Source: Burkholderiales bacterium
GTDB taxonomy: Bacteria; Pseudomonadota; Gammaproteobacteria; Burkholderiales; Burkholderiaceae_C
Assembly: GCA_947448955.1 (NCBI GenBank)
Contig: CANFPU010000027.1
Location: 1-32,020, forward strand
Length of the DNA stretch: 32,020 nt
Direction: 5' to 3'
Below, in pieces: positions 24,331-32,020 of the stretch; positions within the stretch are counted from its first letter, which is position 1; each line of letters begins with the position of its first letter. The notes under the pieces are model-generated. The model was not told the origin of the DNA and did not search any database. It worked only from the letters and a program-made list of their open reading frames with translations. The translations under genes and the position numbers were made by a program.

Positions 24331-25905
24331 ATGACCACTGCCCTGCTCTCCGTGTCTGACAAGACCGGCATCGTCGACTTCGCCCGCGAACTGCACAGGC
24401 GCGGTATCGCGCTGCTGTCGACCGGCGGCACCGCCAAGCTGCTGGCCGAAGCTGGCCTGCCGGTCACCGAGGTGGCCGAGGTCACCGGCTTCCCCGAGAT
24501 GCTTGACGGACGGGTCAAGACCCTGCATCCGCGAATTCACGGCGGGTTGCTGGCGAGACGCGACATGCCCGAGCACATGGCAGCGCTGAGCCAGCACGGC
24601 ATCGCCACCATCGACTTGCTGGTGATCAACCTCTACCCCTTCGCGCAGGCCACAGCCAAACCAGGCTGCACGCTCGAAGATGCGATCGAGAACATCGACA
24701 TCGGCGGCCCAGCGATGCTGCGCGCCGCGGCCAAGAACTGGCAGGACGTGGGCGTGGTGATCGAACCCGCCGACTATGCCCAGGTACTGGCCGAGCTCGA
24801 CGCCGGCGGCCTGACGCGCAAGACCAAGTTTGGTCTCGCGCGCAAGGTCTACGCTCACACCGCCGCCTATGACGGCATGATCACCAACTACCTCAGCGCG
24901 ATCGAAGCCGGCGCCGAAGACCGTCCGAGCGCAGTGCCCCAGCGCAGCGAATATCCTGAGGTCTTCAACCTGCAGTTGCTCAAGACCCAGGACATGCGCT
25001 ACGGCGAAAACCCGCACCAAAGCGCGGCCTTCTACCGCGAGCGAGAACCCGCGCCGGGCACGCTGTCGCAGTGGGTCCAGTTGCAGGGCAAGGAACTGTC
25101 GTTCAACAACATCGCTGACGCCGACGCGGCCTGGGAATGCGTCAAGACGTTCAGTGCCGGCAGCGCCTGTGTGATCGTCAAACACGCCAACCCCTGCGGT
25201 GTGGCGGTGGGCGTCAATGCGTTCGAAGCCTATGCGAAGGCCCTGCAGACCGACCCGACCAGCGCCTTTGGCGGCATCATCGCATTCAACCAACCGCTGG
25301 ACGGCGCCACCGCCGAGGCCGTGGCCAAGCAGTTCGTCGAGGTGATCATCGCGCCGGCGATCACGCCGCAAGCCCGGGCGATCTTCGCCGCCAAGCAAAA
25401 CGTCAGGCTGCTCGAGGTGCCGCTGTCGGCCCAGGGCAACCGGCTTGATGTCAAGCGCGTGGGCGGCGGCATGCTGCTGCAGTCGACCGATGCGCGCAAC
25501 GTCGAGGTCGGCACACTCAAACTGGTGACCCGTCTTCAACCCACGGCGCAGCAGATGGACGACCTGATGTTCGCCTGGAAGGTGGCCAAGTTCGTCAAGA
25601 GCAACGCCATCGTGTTCTGCGGCCAGGGCATGACGCTGGGCGTCGGTGCCGGCCAGATGAGCCGCATCGATTCGGCCCGCATCGCTAGCATCAAGGCCGG
25701 CAACGCCGGGCTGAGCCTGGTCGGCAGCGCGGTGGCCAGCGACGCCTTCTTCCCGTTCCGCGACGGCCTGGACGTGGTGGTCGAGGCCGGCGCGCGCTGC
25801 GTGATCCAGCCCGGCGGCTCAATGCGCGACGCCGAGGTGATCGCCGCCGCCGACGAGCGTGGCGTCGCGATGGTGTTCACCGGCACCAGGCATTTCAGGC
25901 ATTGA
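24331..25905 (+). CDS. purH: Bifunctional AICAR transformylase/IMP cyclohydrolase
   Basis: A 524-residue cytoplasmic enzyme for the last two steps of IMP synthesis. The N-terminal cyclohydrolase domain has [25 protein letters not shown] and [19 protein letters not shown]; the C-terminal transformylase domain has the catalytic KHANPCG and [10 protein letters not shown], and the end [14 protein letters not shown] is normal. Length is typical. It lies 36 nt after fis in the order dusB-fis-purH usual in this group. The stop overlaps a possible TTG start of yejA; ruvC, often next, is absent here. Confidence 0.97.
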   Translation: MTTALLSVSDKTGIVDFARELHRRGIALLSTGGTAKLLAEAGLPVTEVAEVTGFPEMLDGRVKTLHPRIHGGLLARRDMPEHMAALSQHGIATIDLLVINLYPFAQATAKPGCTLEDAIENIDIGGPAMLRAAAKNWQDVGVVIEPADYAQVLAELDAGGLTRKTKFGLARKVYAHTAAYDGMITNYLSAIEAGAEDRPSAVPQRSEYPEVFNLQLLKTQDMRYGENPHQSAAFYREREPAPGTLSQWVQLQGKELSFNNIADADAAWECVKTFSAGSACVIVKHANPCGVAVGVNAFEAYAKALQTDPTSAFGGIIAFNQPLDGATAEAVAKQFVEVIIAPAITPQARAIFAAKQNVRLLEVPLSAQGNRLDVKRVGGGMLLQSTDARNVEVGTLKLVTRLQPTAQQMDDLMFAWKVAKFVKSNAIVFCGQGMTLGVGAGQMSRIDSARIASIKAGNAGLSLVGSAVASDAFFPFRDGLDVVVEAGARCVIQPGGSMRDAEVIAAADERGVAMVFTGTRHFRH

Positions 25906-27959
25906 GGCGGTTGGACGCGGTCTGCGGGGACAACCCCGATGGCGGCCTTGGCGGTAAGCAGACCGCAGGGCGTGTCGGGTGGAGGGTGGCCGCGGCCATC
26001 GCGCTGTGCCTGGGTCTGGCGGACGCTGCGCTGGCCGCCAAGCCAGTGGCAAACGCGGGTTCGTCCGCCGTCACGTCCACTGTCACGTCCGCTGTCAAGC
26101 CCGCCACCACGTCCGCCACCACGTCCGCCACCACGCCCACAGCACCGGTCGAGACCGGCCGCTGGGTTCATGCGTTGTCGGCTTACCAGCCGCCCAAATA
26201 CCCGAGCGGCTTCAAGCACTTCGATTACGCCAACCCCGATGCGCCCAAAGGCGGCGTGCTGAGGCTGGCCAACCCCGATCGACGCTCGAGCTTCGACAAG
26301 TTCAACCCTTACACGCTCAAGGGCGTGGCGCCGGCAGCGATGACGATGTTCGTCTTCGAATCACTGACCGTGGCTTCGCTCGACGAACCCCAGGCGATGT
26401 ATGGACTGCTGGCTGAATCGATCTGGGTCGAACCCGACCTGTCGTCGATCTCATTCCGGCTGAATCCCTTGGCCCGATTTGCCAACGGCGACGCGGTGAC
26501 GCCCGAGGATGTGGTCCACAGCTTCCGCCAGATCAGCGGCAAGCAGGCAGCGCCGACTTACCAGACCGCTTACGCCGGGGTCGAAAAAGCGGTCGTGGTG
26601 GACCCGCGAACGGTGCGCTTTGACCTCAAGGAGCGCAAGCTTGACCTGCTGTTTACCGTCGGTGGTCTGCCGGTGTTCTCGCGAAAGTGGGGGCAGTCAG
26701 GTTCAGCGGCCAGCACGGCGAAGAAGTTCGACCAGCTGATCTCCGAGCCGCCGATCACCAGCGGGCCTTACCTGATCGACAAGGTCGAGATGCCGCGCCG
26801 GTTGGAACTGCGCCGCAATCCCGACTATTGGGCTCGTGACCTGGGCGTGCGGCGCGGCTTTTTCAACTTTGACCGCATCGTCTACCGCATGTACAAGGAC
26901 GATGCCGTCAAGCGAGAGGCCTTCAAGGCCGGTGAATTCGATCTGCTCAAGGAGTACCGCGCGAGCGCCTTCGCACGCCAGCACCAAGGCGCGAAGTGGC
27001 GCGACGGCCGCATCATCAAACAGACCCTGGAGATCGGTACCGGCAGCATGTTGCAGGCGATGGACTTCAACCTGCGTCGACCGAAGTTCCAGGACATCCG
27101 CGTGCGCGAAGCGATCATGCGGGCCTGGGACTTCGAGAACGCCAACCGCTACGGCACCTTCAAACGCGCCAACAGCATGTTCAACAACACCGAGTTCGCA
27201 GCCCAGGGCGAGCCTTCGGCCGATGAACTCAAGCTGCTGGCGCCGTTCCGTGCCGAATTGCCGACCCAGGTCTTCGGACCGGCATTCCGCGCGCCGCGCA
27301 ACGACACCGGGCCCAACGCGCTGCGCGACAACCTGCGCCGCGCCCGCGACCTGCTCGACGAAGCCGGCTGGAAGATCGCCCCAGACGGCCGGCTGCGCAA
27401 CGCTGCCGGCGAGGCATTCACGATCGAGTACCTTGAGCCCTCGGCAATCGGGCGAAACGTCGCTTTCCAGCGCAACCTCGACAAGCTGGGCATCACGCTG
27501 ACCGAGCGGCTGGTCGACTTTGCGCTGTACCGGCGGCGGCTCGAGAGCTTTGACTACGAGATGATCACGATCGTCGAGGGCAAGTTCACGCTGCCCAACG
27601 CCAGCGACCTGGAGAGCCTGTACGCCAGCGCCAGCGCCGATGAGCCGGGCAGCAACAACTTCCGCGGCGTCAAGAGTGCGGCGGTGGACGCGCTGATCAA
27701 GCGCATTGCCGCGGCCACCACGCTGGCCGAATTGCGGACCGCCTCGCGTGCGCTGGACCGGGTGGTGATGTGGAACCACTGGCAAATCCCCGAGCTGTTT
27801 TCCAACGGCGAGCCGGTTTCGTACTGGAACAAGTTCGGCCGCCCCGGCGTCGCGGCCAAGCATTTCTCGATCGACTCTTACGCTGGCGACAGTAGCGCCC
27901 CTTGGCCGCTGTGGACCTGGTGGGACAAGAGCCTGGACAAGTCCGCGACCAAGCGCTGA
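25902..27959 (+). CDS. yejA: Peptide ABC transporter substrate-binding protein, YejA type
   Basis: A periplasmic family-5 binding protein of up to 685 residues, the receptor of a YejABEF importer. [25 protein letters not shown] and the ITSGPYLI region parallel YejA. A signal peptide core ([17 protein letters not shown], residues about 29-45) is followed by a repeat-coded Thr/Ser/Ala/Val spacer (about 54-78). The start is unclear: TTG 25902 overlaps the purH stop (TTGA), TTG 25911 is next, and GTG 25986 sits directly on the signal core with GGAGG abutting it. YejA relatives bind microcin C-like peptides, and in some alphaproteobacteria the transporter carries muropeptides. It heads the yejABEF operon, with an 11-nt gap to yejB. 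Confidence 0.88.
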   Translation: MRRLDAVCGDNPDGGLGGKQTAGRVGWRVAAAIALCLGLADAALAAKPVANAGSSAVTSTVTSAVKPATTSATTSATTPTAPVETGRWVHALSAYQPPKYPSGFKHFDYANPDAPKGGVLRLANPDRRSSFDKFNPYTLKGVAPAAMTMFVFESLTVASLDEPQAMYGLLAESIWVEPDLSSISFRLNPLARFANGDAVTPEDVVHSFRQISGKQAAPTYQTAYAGVEKAVVVDPRTVRFDLKERKLDLLFTVGGLPVFSRKWGQSGSAASTAKKFDQLISEPPITSGPYLIDKVEMPRRLELRRNPDYWARDLGVRRGFFNFDRIVYRMYKDDAVKREAFKAGEFDLLKEYRASAFARQHQGAKWRDGRIIKQTLEIGTGSMLQAMDFNLRRPKFQDIRVREAIMRAWDFENANRYGTFKRANSMFNNTEFAAQGEPSADELKLLAPFRAELPTQVFGPAFRAPRNDTGPNALRDNLRRARDLLDEAGWKIAPDGRLRNAAGEAFTIEYLEPSAIGRNVAFQRNLDKLGITLTERLVDFALYRRRLESFDYEMITIVEGKFTLPNASDLESLYASASADEPGSNNFRGVKSAAVDALIKRIAAATTLAELRTASRALDRVVMWNHWQIPELFSNGEPVSYWNKFGRPGVAAKHFSIDSYAGDSSAPWPLWTWWDKSLDKSATKR
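26063..26134 (+). repeat. Six 12-nt tandem repeats in the N-terminal spacer of yejA
   Basis: Six units follow one another from 26063 with consensus GTCCGCCAYCAC; the last two (26111-26122, 26123-26134) are identical and the earlier ones show decay. They encode TSTVTSAV[11 protein letters not shown] repeats directly after the signal peptide. Length change keeps the frame. Confidence 0.85.
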
Positions 27960-27970
27960 GAACCCCCGCC

Positions 27971-29008
27971 ATGCTGAGCTACATCGTCAAACGCATCCTG
28001 CTGATGCTGCCCACGCTGCTGGGGGCGCTGACCTTGACCTTCATCGTGATCCAGTTCGTGCCGGGCGGCCCGATCGAACAGATCATGGCCGAGGCTCGCG
28101 CGGGCCAGAAAGGTGGTGACACCGAAGGCTACCGCGCCAGCCGCGACATCGACCAGCAGCAGATCGCTGCGCTGAAGAAACTCTATGGCTTCGACAAGCC
28201 GGTGCACCAGCGCTATCTCGAAATGCTGGCCAACTTCGCGCGCTTCGACCTCGGCCGCAGTTTCATGCACAACAAGGATGTCTGGACGCTGATCAAGGAG
28301 AAGCTGCCAGTCTCGATCAGCCTGGGTCTGTGGACCTTCGTGCTGTCCTACCTGATCTCGATCCCGCTGGGCATCGCCAAGGCGGTACGCGAAGGCACCC
28401 GATTTGACACGCTGACCACCTCACTGGTGCTGGTGGGCTACGCCATCCCAGGCTTCGTGCTCGGCGTGCTGCTGATCGTGCTGTTCGCAGGCGGCACCTT
28501 CCTGGACTGGTTCCCGCTGCGCGGGCTGAGCTCGGACAACTGGACCGAGCTGTCGTTCGCGGCCCGCATCGGCGACTACTTCTGGCATCTCGCGCTGCCG
28601 CTGACCTGCTTGGTGATCGGTAGCTTCGCGACGCTGACGATGCTGACCAAGAACACCTTTGTCGAAGAGATGCGCAAGCAATATGTGCTGGTGGCCCGCG
28701 CCAAAGGCCTGTCGCAGCGCCGAGTGCTTTACAAACACATCTTGCGCAATGCGCTGATCCCGCTGGTCACCGGTTTTCCGGCGGCCTTCGTGCATGCTTT
28801 CTTCGCGGGTTCGGTGCTGATCGAAACCCTGTTTTCACTCGACGGCCTGGGTCTGCTGGGCTTTGAAGCGGTGACGAGGCGCGACTACCCCGTGGTGCTG
28901 GGATCGCTCTACTTCTTCACGCTGATCGGGCTGGTGGTCAAGCTGGTTTCGGACCTGCTCTACCTGGTGGTCGACCCGCGGGTGCAGTTCGGGCGTGTGG
29001 CGAAATGA
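27971..29008 (+). CDS. yejB: Peptide ABC transporter permease, YejB type
   Basis: A 345-residue inner-membrane permease of the DppB/OppB type. After MLSYIVKRILLMLPTLLGALTLTF come a periplasmic insert (about 40-95) and five further hydrophobic segments. The EAA loop that contacts the ATPase is in QYVLVARAKGLSQRRVLYKHILRNALIP (about 238-265). Insert and length are as in YejB rather than DppB. It ends with an ATGA overlap with yejE, so the permeases are coupled. Confidence 0.92.
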   Translation: MLSYIVKRILLMLPTLLGALTLTFIVIQFVPGGPIEQIMAEARAGQKGGDTEGYRASRDIDQQQIAALKKLYGFDKPVHQRYLEMLANFARFDLGRSFMHNKDVWTLIKEKLPVSISLGLWTFVLSYLISIPLGIAKAVREGTRFDTLTTSLVLVGYAIPGFVLGVLLIVLFAGGTFLDWFPLRGLSSDNWTELSFAARIGDYFWHLALPLTCLVIGSFATLTMLTKNTFVEEMRKQYVLVARAKGLSQRRVLYKHILRNALIPLVTGFPAAFVHAFFAGSVLIETLFSLDGLGLLGFEAVTRRDYPVVLGSLYFFTLIGLVVKLVSDLLYLVVDPRVQFGRVAK

Positions 29009-30066
29009 CCGGATCGAACGTCGAGGCAGACCGCGCGGCCATGCCCAAGCCGATGTCGCCCAATGCCAGGTCCTGGGCTCGATTCAAGCGCCACCGTCTG
29101 GGCTACCGGTCGCTGTGGCTGTTCATCGCGCTGCTGCTGACCGCCACGCTGGCCGAACTGGTCAGCAACGACAAACCCTTCGTCGCCAGGATCGATGGCA
29201 AGCTGATGTTCCCGATCGTCAGCAACCCCAGCGAGTTGGCGCTGGGCGGGGATTTCGCCACCGCCACCGACTGGAAAGACCCCTTCATCACCGAGTTGCT
29301 GGCCCAGTCCGGCAACTGGACGCTGGCCGCACCCAACCCGCACTCGGCCAACTCGACCGACTACTTCAGCAAGCTGGCACCGCCGTCGCCACCCAATGCC
29401 AAGAACTGGCTGGGCACCGACGACAAGGGCCGCGACATGTTCGCGCGGCTGCTCTACGGTTTCCGCGTGAGCATCTGGTTCGCGATCGGGCTGACCGTGG
29501 TCGGCACCACGATCGGCATCGTGATGGGCGCGCTGATGGGCTATTTCGGCGGCCGGATCGACCTCACGCTGCAGCGACTGATTGAGGTCTGGGGCGCCGT
29601 GCCCGAGCTCTACCTGCTGATCATCTTCGCGTCGATCTTCGAGCCTTCGTTGGGCCTGCTGCTGATCCTGCTGTCGCTGTGGGGCTGGCTGGGCTTGTCG
29701 GACTATGTGCGGGCCGAGTTTTTGCGCAACCGCTCGCTTGAGTTCGTCAAGGCCGCGCGTGCGCTGGGGCTGAGCAACGCACAGATCATCCGTCGCCACG
29801 TGCTGCCGAACTCGCTGACGCCAGTGATCACCTTCCTGCCCTTCCGGATGAGCGCAGCGATCCTGGCGCTGACCTCGCTGGATTTTCTCGGCCTGGGCGT
29901 GCCGGCTTCGGTGCCCTCGCTGGGCGAGTTGCTGCAGCAAGGCAAGGCCAACCTCGATGCCTGGTGGATCATCCTGCCAACCTTCGCGCTGCTGACCGTG
30001 ACGATGCTGCTGCTGACCTTCATCGGCGACGCGCTGCGCGACGCCTTCGACACCCGAAAGTCCTGA
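29005..30066 (+). CDS. yejE: Peptide ABC transporter permease, YejE type
   Basis: A 353-residue DppC/OppC-type permease. A short cytoplasmic start leads to one helix (about 35-50), a long periplasmic stretch (about 52-140) with NWLGTDDKGRDMFARLLYGFR, then five helices. The EAA loop is in EFVKAARALGLSNAQIIRRHVLPNSL (about 246-272). SLDFLGLGVPASVPSLGELLQQG is typical of YejE. It overlaps yejB at ATGA and is one base from the GTG start of yejF. Confidence 0.92.
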   Translation: MTGSNVEADRAAMPKPMSPNARSWARFKRHRLGYRSLWLFIALLLTATLAELVSNDKPFVARIDGKLMFPIVSNPSELALGGDFATATDWKDPFITELLAQSGNWTLAAPNPHSANSTDYFSKLAPPSPPNAKNWLGTDDKGRDMFARLLYGFRVSIWFAIGLTVVGTTIGIVMGALMGYFGGRIDLTLQRLIEVWGAVPELYLLIIFASIFEPSLGLLLILLSLWGWLGLSDYVRAEFLRNRSLEFVKAARALGLSNAQIIRRHVLPNSLTPVITFLPFRMSAAILALTSLDFLGLGVPASVPSLGELLQQGKANLDAWWIILPTFALLTVTMLLLTFIGDALRDAFDTRKS

Positions 30067-30067
30067 C

Positions 30068-31657
30068 GTGAACGCAGCGCTGCTGGAGATCGACCAACTG
30101 AGCGTGCGCTTCGGCCCGACGACCGCGGTCCACGACCTGTCGCTCTCGATACAAGCCGGCGAGAAGTTCGCGTTGGTTGGCGAATCGGGGTCGGGCAAAT
30201 CGATCACCGCGCTGAGCGTGCTGCGATTGGTCGACGCCGCGACCAGCCAAGGCGCGATCCGCTTCGAAGGCGAGGACTTGATGGCGCGCAGCGAGCGCCA
30301 GATGCTGGCCATCCGGGGCGCGCAAATCGGCATGATTTTCCAGGAGCCGATGACCGCGTTGAACCCGCTGTACACCGTGGGCAACCAAATCGTCGAGGTG
30401 CTGGCGCTCCACGAGGGCCTGCACCCTCACGCGGCAAGGGCGCGCGCGATCGAACTGCTGACACGCACCGGCATCCCCGAGCCCGAACGTCGTGTCGACA
30501 GCTACCCGCACGAGCTGTCGGGCGGCCAGCGCCAGCGCGCGATGATCGCGATGGCGCTGGCTGGTCGCCCCAAGCTGCTGATCGCGGACGAACCCACCAC
30601 CGCACTTGACGTCACGATCCAGGTTCAGATCCTGGCGCTGCTGGCAGAACTGCAGCGCGAGATGGGCATGGCGCTGCTGTTCATCACCCATGACTTGAAC
30701 CTGGTGCAGCGCTTCTCCGACCGGGTCGGCGTGATGGAGCGCGGCAAGCTGGTCGAGATCGGCAGCACCGCCGAAGTGTTCGCGCGTCCGCAGCATGCCT
30801 ACACCCAGCGCCTGCTCGCCACCCGGCCACAGCGGGTGGTGCAGCCGGTGGCGGCCGACGCGCCGGTGCTGGTCGAAGCCCGTGCGGTCGACGTCAATTT
30901 CGCCATCCCCACCGGCTGGTTCAGCAAGCGGCAATTTGCCGCCGTGGCCCAGGCCACACTGCAGCTGCGGCGTGGCGAGACACTGGGCATCGTCGGCGAG
31001 TCGGGGTCGGGCAAGACCACGCTCGGCATGGCCTTGCTGGCCTTGCAGCCGCTGGCCGCTGGTCAGGTGTGGATGGGCGACGAGCGCATCGACAACGCCG
31101 AACGCCGCGCGCTGCGCGCGATGCGCCGACGCATGCAAGTCGTGCTGCAAGACCCTTTCGCCTCGCTGTCACCGCGCATGACGGTCGGCCAGATCGTCGG
31201 CGAAGGGCTGGCGCTGCACCAAAGCAATCTGAGCGCTGCCGAGCACGATGAGAAGGTGCTCGCGATGCTGGCCGAGGTCGGTCTGTCCGAGCGAGACGGC
31301 GTGGCCAACGTGCTGCAGCGCTATCCGCATGAGTTCTCGGGCGGCCAGCGCCAACGCATCGCGATCGCACGCGCCGTGGTGCTGCAACCCGAGGTTCTGG
31401 TGCTCGACGAGCCGACCTCAGCGCTAGACGCTTCGGTGCAGCAGCAGGTGCTGACGCTGCTGGCCGAACTGCAACGGCGCCATGGCTTGAGCTATGTCTT
31501 CATCAGCCACGACCTGGCCGTGATCCGCGCGATGGCGCACCGGGTGATGGTGATGAAAGAAGGCGTGGTGGTTGAGGCGGGCGAGACGCTGGCGCTGTTC
31601 GACGCACCGCAGCATGTCTACACCCGCGCGCTGCTCGCCGCTGCGCATCTGGCTTGA
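30068..31657 (+). CDS. yejF: Peptide ABC transporter ATPase with two nucleotide-binding domains, YejF type
   Basis: A 529-residue cytoplasmic protein that drives the importer, with two fused ABC domains. First: Walker A GESGSGKS (38-45), signature LSGGQRQR (about 149-156), Walker [13 protein letters not shown]. Second: Walker A GESGSGKT (about 310-317), signature FSGGQRQR (about 422-429), Walker [13 protein letters not shown]. Oligopeptide-type C-terminal extensions follow each domain ([11 protein letters not shown] and [11 protein letters not shown]). The start is GTG 30068, one base after the yejE stop. It ends the operon; the 193 nt to the next gene hold a direct repeat but no clear terminator. 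Confidence 0.94.
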   Translation: MNAALLEIDQLSVRFGPTTAVHDLSLSIQAGEKFALVGESGSGKSITALSVLRLVDAATSQGAIRFEGEDLMARSERQMLAIRGAQIGMIFQEPMTALNPLYTVGNQIVEVLALHEGLHPHAARARAIELLTRTGIPEPERRVDSYPHELSGGQRQRAMIAMALAGRPKLLIADEPTTALDVTIQVQILALLAELQREMGMALLFITHDLNLVQRFSDRVGVMERGKLVEIGSTAEVFARPQHAYTQRLLATRPQRVVQPVAADAPVLVEARAVDVNFAIPTGWFSKRQFAAVAQATLQLRRGETLGIVGESGSGKTTLGMALLALQPLAAGQVWMGDERIDNAERRALRAMRRRMQVVLQDPFASLSPRMTVGQIVGEGLALHQSNLSAAEHDEKVLAMLAEVGLSERDGVANVLQRYPHEFSGGQRQRIAIARAVVLQPEVLVLDEPTSALDASVQQQVLTLLAELQRRHGLSYVFISHDLAVIRAMAHRVMVMKEGVVVEAGETLALFDAPQHVYTRALLAAAHLA

Positions 31658-31775
31658 GCAACGCCAGCGCCAGGCCTTCGCCGCGTTGGCCCGAACGCCT
31701 TGGGGTTTGCGAGCTTCCCATGCGCCGGCGGCTCGACGAAGATGCGGTGCCGCGAATTGAGGCCCAGTGCTCAGA

Positions 31776-31821
31776 CAACCCCGTGCCCAGCCAAACGCGC
31801 CACCAGCCAACCCCGTGCCCA
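31776..31821. repeat. 14-nt direct repeat downstream of yejF
   Basis: CAACCCCGTGCCCA occurs at 31776-31789 and 31808-31821, and similarity extends a few bases further (CCAA after one mismatch). It lies in the upstream region of the next binding-protein gene. It could be a regulator site pair or a duplication remnant. Confidence 0.6.
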
Positions 31822-31850
31822 CCCAAGGCGCATTGCAAGGAGTCACCCGC

Positions 31851-32020
31851 ATGACCAACCCACAAGATTCTAAATCGACCCGGCAACCGGGCGCCAAATG
31901 GCGTTTGCTGGCGGCCGCCGCCGCGCTGTGCGCCGCCGGCACCGCGCAAGCCCAGGAGACTTTCAAGGTCGGTATCGTCAGTTTCCTGTCGGGCCAGGCC
32001 GCTGAGAGCTTTGGCATCCC
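31851..32020 (+). CDS. Branched-chain amino acid-type ABC substrate-binding protein, N-terminal part
   Basis: The frame runs off the right edge after 56 residues. After a short hydrophilic start comes a signal peptide (WRLLAAAAALCAAGTAQAQ), then ETFKVGIVSFLSGQAAESFGIP, the typical first strand and binding loop of LivJ/LivK-like receptors (Peripla_BP_6). AAGGAG 8 nt before ATG 31851 supports the start. Substrates of this family include branched amino acids, amides, urea and aromatic acids, so the ligand is open. Confidence 0.75.
   Translation, partial: MTNPQDSKSTRQPGAKWRLLAAAAALCAAGTAQAQETFKVGIVSFLSGQAAESFGI

Noticed and set aside
26703-27863. 386-codon open frame antisense to yejA
   Set aside because: No domain or signal; exact opposite of a well-supported gene.
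28960-30384. 474-codon open frame antisense to yejE/yejF
   Set aside because: Gln/His/Arg-rich low-complexity translation spanning two real genes; shadow of GC-rich codons.
31654-31854. Short frame after yejF (66 codons)
   Set aside because: Non-ATG start overlapping the yejF stop, no ribosome binding site, Pro/Arg-rich translation with a repeat; more likely leader DNA of the next gene.

Overview
The window is high-GC DNA with dense, often overlapping genes. It reads as a chromosome segment of a betaproteobacterium of the order Burkholderiales, probably near the Leptothrix/Rubrivivax/Ideonella group. This rests on the dusB-fis-purH order, argB followed by a pyrimidine 5'-nucleotidase-type HAD protein, a phasin, an orphan Bug (TctC) receptor and a gspAB pair. 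The group assignment is an inference, because there is no rRNA gene in the window. I saw no tRNA, insertion sequence, phage gene or CRISPR array.

Positions 1-12059 hold a coherent peptidoglycan (muropeptide) scavenging or recycling locus. It contains the tail of a sodium:solute symporter, an AmpG-like permease on the minus strand, and a divergent TonB-dependent receptor closed by a strong terminator. Then follow a VanX-type D-Ala-D-Ala dipeptidase, an exported S66 LD-carboxypeptidase, a secreted metzincin-type protease, a BadF/BadG-type sugar kinase, an AmiD-like amidase lipoprotein, a DigH-like glycosidase lipoprotein and MurQ. Kinase, amidase and glycosidase genes overlap by 4 nt at each junction. 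The inferred logic is receptor uptake across the outer membrane, removal of peptides by the amidase, cutting of denuded glycan by the DigH-like enzyme, trimming of peptides by the peptidases, import by symporter or AmpG, then kinase and MurQ to GlcNAc-6-phosphate and D-lactate.

Positions 12162-15896 carry a Bug-type binding protein, a DppA-like dipeptide-binding protein without permease genes, and a divergent AspA/AstE-like metallohydrolase. They may be further uptake or degradation functions, but the link to the locus is only positional.

Positions 15925-25905 are mostly housekeeping: HAD phosphatase, argB, a DmeF-type cation exporter, a VF530-family protein, gspB and gspA, a phasin, a YqaA-type membrane protein, then dusB-fis-purH.

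Positions 25902-31657 encode a complete YejABEF-type peptide ABC importer joined to purH. YejABEF homologues import microcin C in enterobacteria and muropeptides in some alphaproteobacteria, so this could be a second muropeptide route. The window ends inside a branched-chain-amino-acid-type binding protein gene.

Short tandem repeats recur. Twelve-base units lie just upstream of ampG and just after the signal peptides of the TonB receptor and YejA. A 14-base array lies before the kinase gene and a 15-base array codes the His-rich loop of DmeF.
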